In this document: positions 5,391 to 5,402 of the stretch, piece after piece
Layout of the letters: every line of letters starts with the position of its first letter
Numbering within the stretch: the stretch's first letter is position 1
Assembly (NCBI GenBank): GCA_937926145.1
Contig: CALANW010000025.1
Span: 1 to 5,402, forward strand
DNA from: an uncultured Ruminococcus sp.
GTDB taxonomy: Bacteria > Bacillota > Clostridia > Oscillospirales > Ruminococcaceae
DNA: 5,402 nucleotides
Reading direction: 5' to 3'
Made by a program: the position numbers and the translations under genes
The notes under the pieces: generated by a model
The model's database searches: none
Told to the model about the DNA's origin: nothing
What the model saw: only the letters and a program-made list of their open reading frames with translations

Positions 5391-5402
5391 AAAGGGTCTA
5401 GA

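Overview
The window looks like chromosomal DNA from a low-to-moderate GC Bacillota. A clostridial gut lineage of the Ruminococcus/Oscillospiraceae type is my best guess, from protein similarity I recognise by eye rather than any search. Shine-Dalgarno sites of the AGGA/GGAGGA type, near-consensus sigma-A promoters, short AT-rich spacers and short hairpin terminators fit that group. No mobile element, phage gene, CRISPR array, tRNA or rRNA is visible.

Layout: (1) Bases 1-264 hold no credible gene. They carry two imperfect copies of a dispersed-looking repeat, a pentameric pyrimidine-rich tract, and a probable promoter. (2) dapF and dapL (265-2334, + strand) form a two-gene unit 21 bases apart. 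DapL makes LL-diaminopimelate directly from tetrahydrodipicolinate and DapF epimerises it to meso-diaminopimelate, the precursor of lysine and of the peptidoglycan cross-link. (3) A 37-base gap filled by a hairpin that can act on both strands separates dapL from a convergent gene for a small flavin split-barrel protein (2372-2824, - strand). (4) Upstream of that, a strong hairpin ends a gene for an iron-dependent alcohol dehydrogenase (2911-4128, - strand). (5) A 343-base divergent control region (4129-4471) holds a good promoter in each direction and a palindrome resembling a Fur box in front of the iron enzyme. (6) 4472-5305 (+ strand) encodes a zinc-ribbon, single-pass membrane protein of unknown function with an outer domain that may be two BamE/BLIP-like repeats. 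(7) The last ~97 bases hold no gene and end in a -35-like hexamer whose promoter would continue outside the window.

The lysine/cell-wall pair is one functional unit. The flavin protein, alcohol dehydrogenase and zinc-ribbon protein are not obviously linked to it or to each other. Most of the window is ordinary housekeeping and metabolism. The points most worth a second look are the outer domain of the zinc-ribbon protein, the Fur-like palindrome, and the repeat upstream of dapF. I do not see convincing evidence of a wholly new system.
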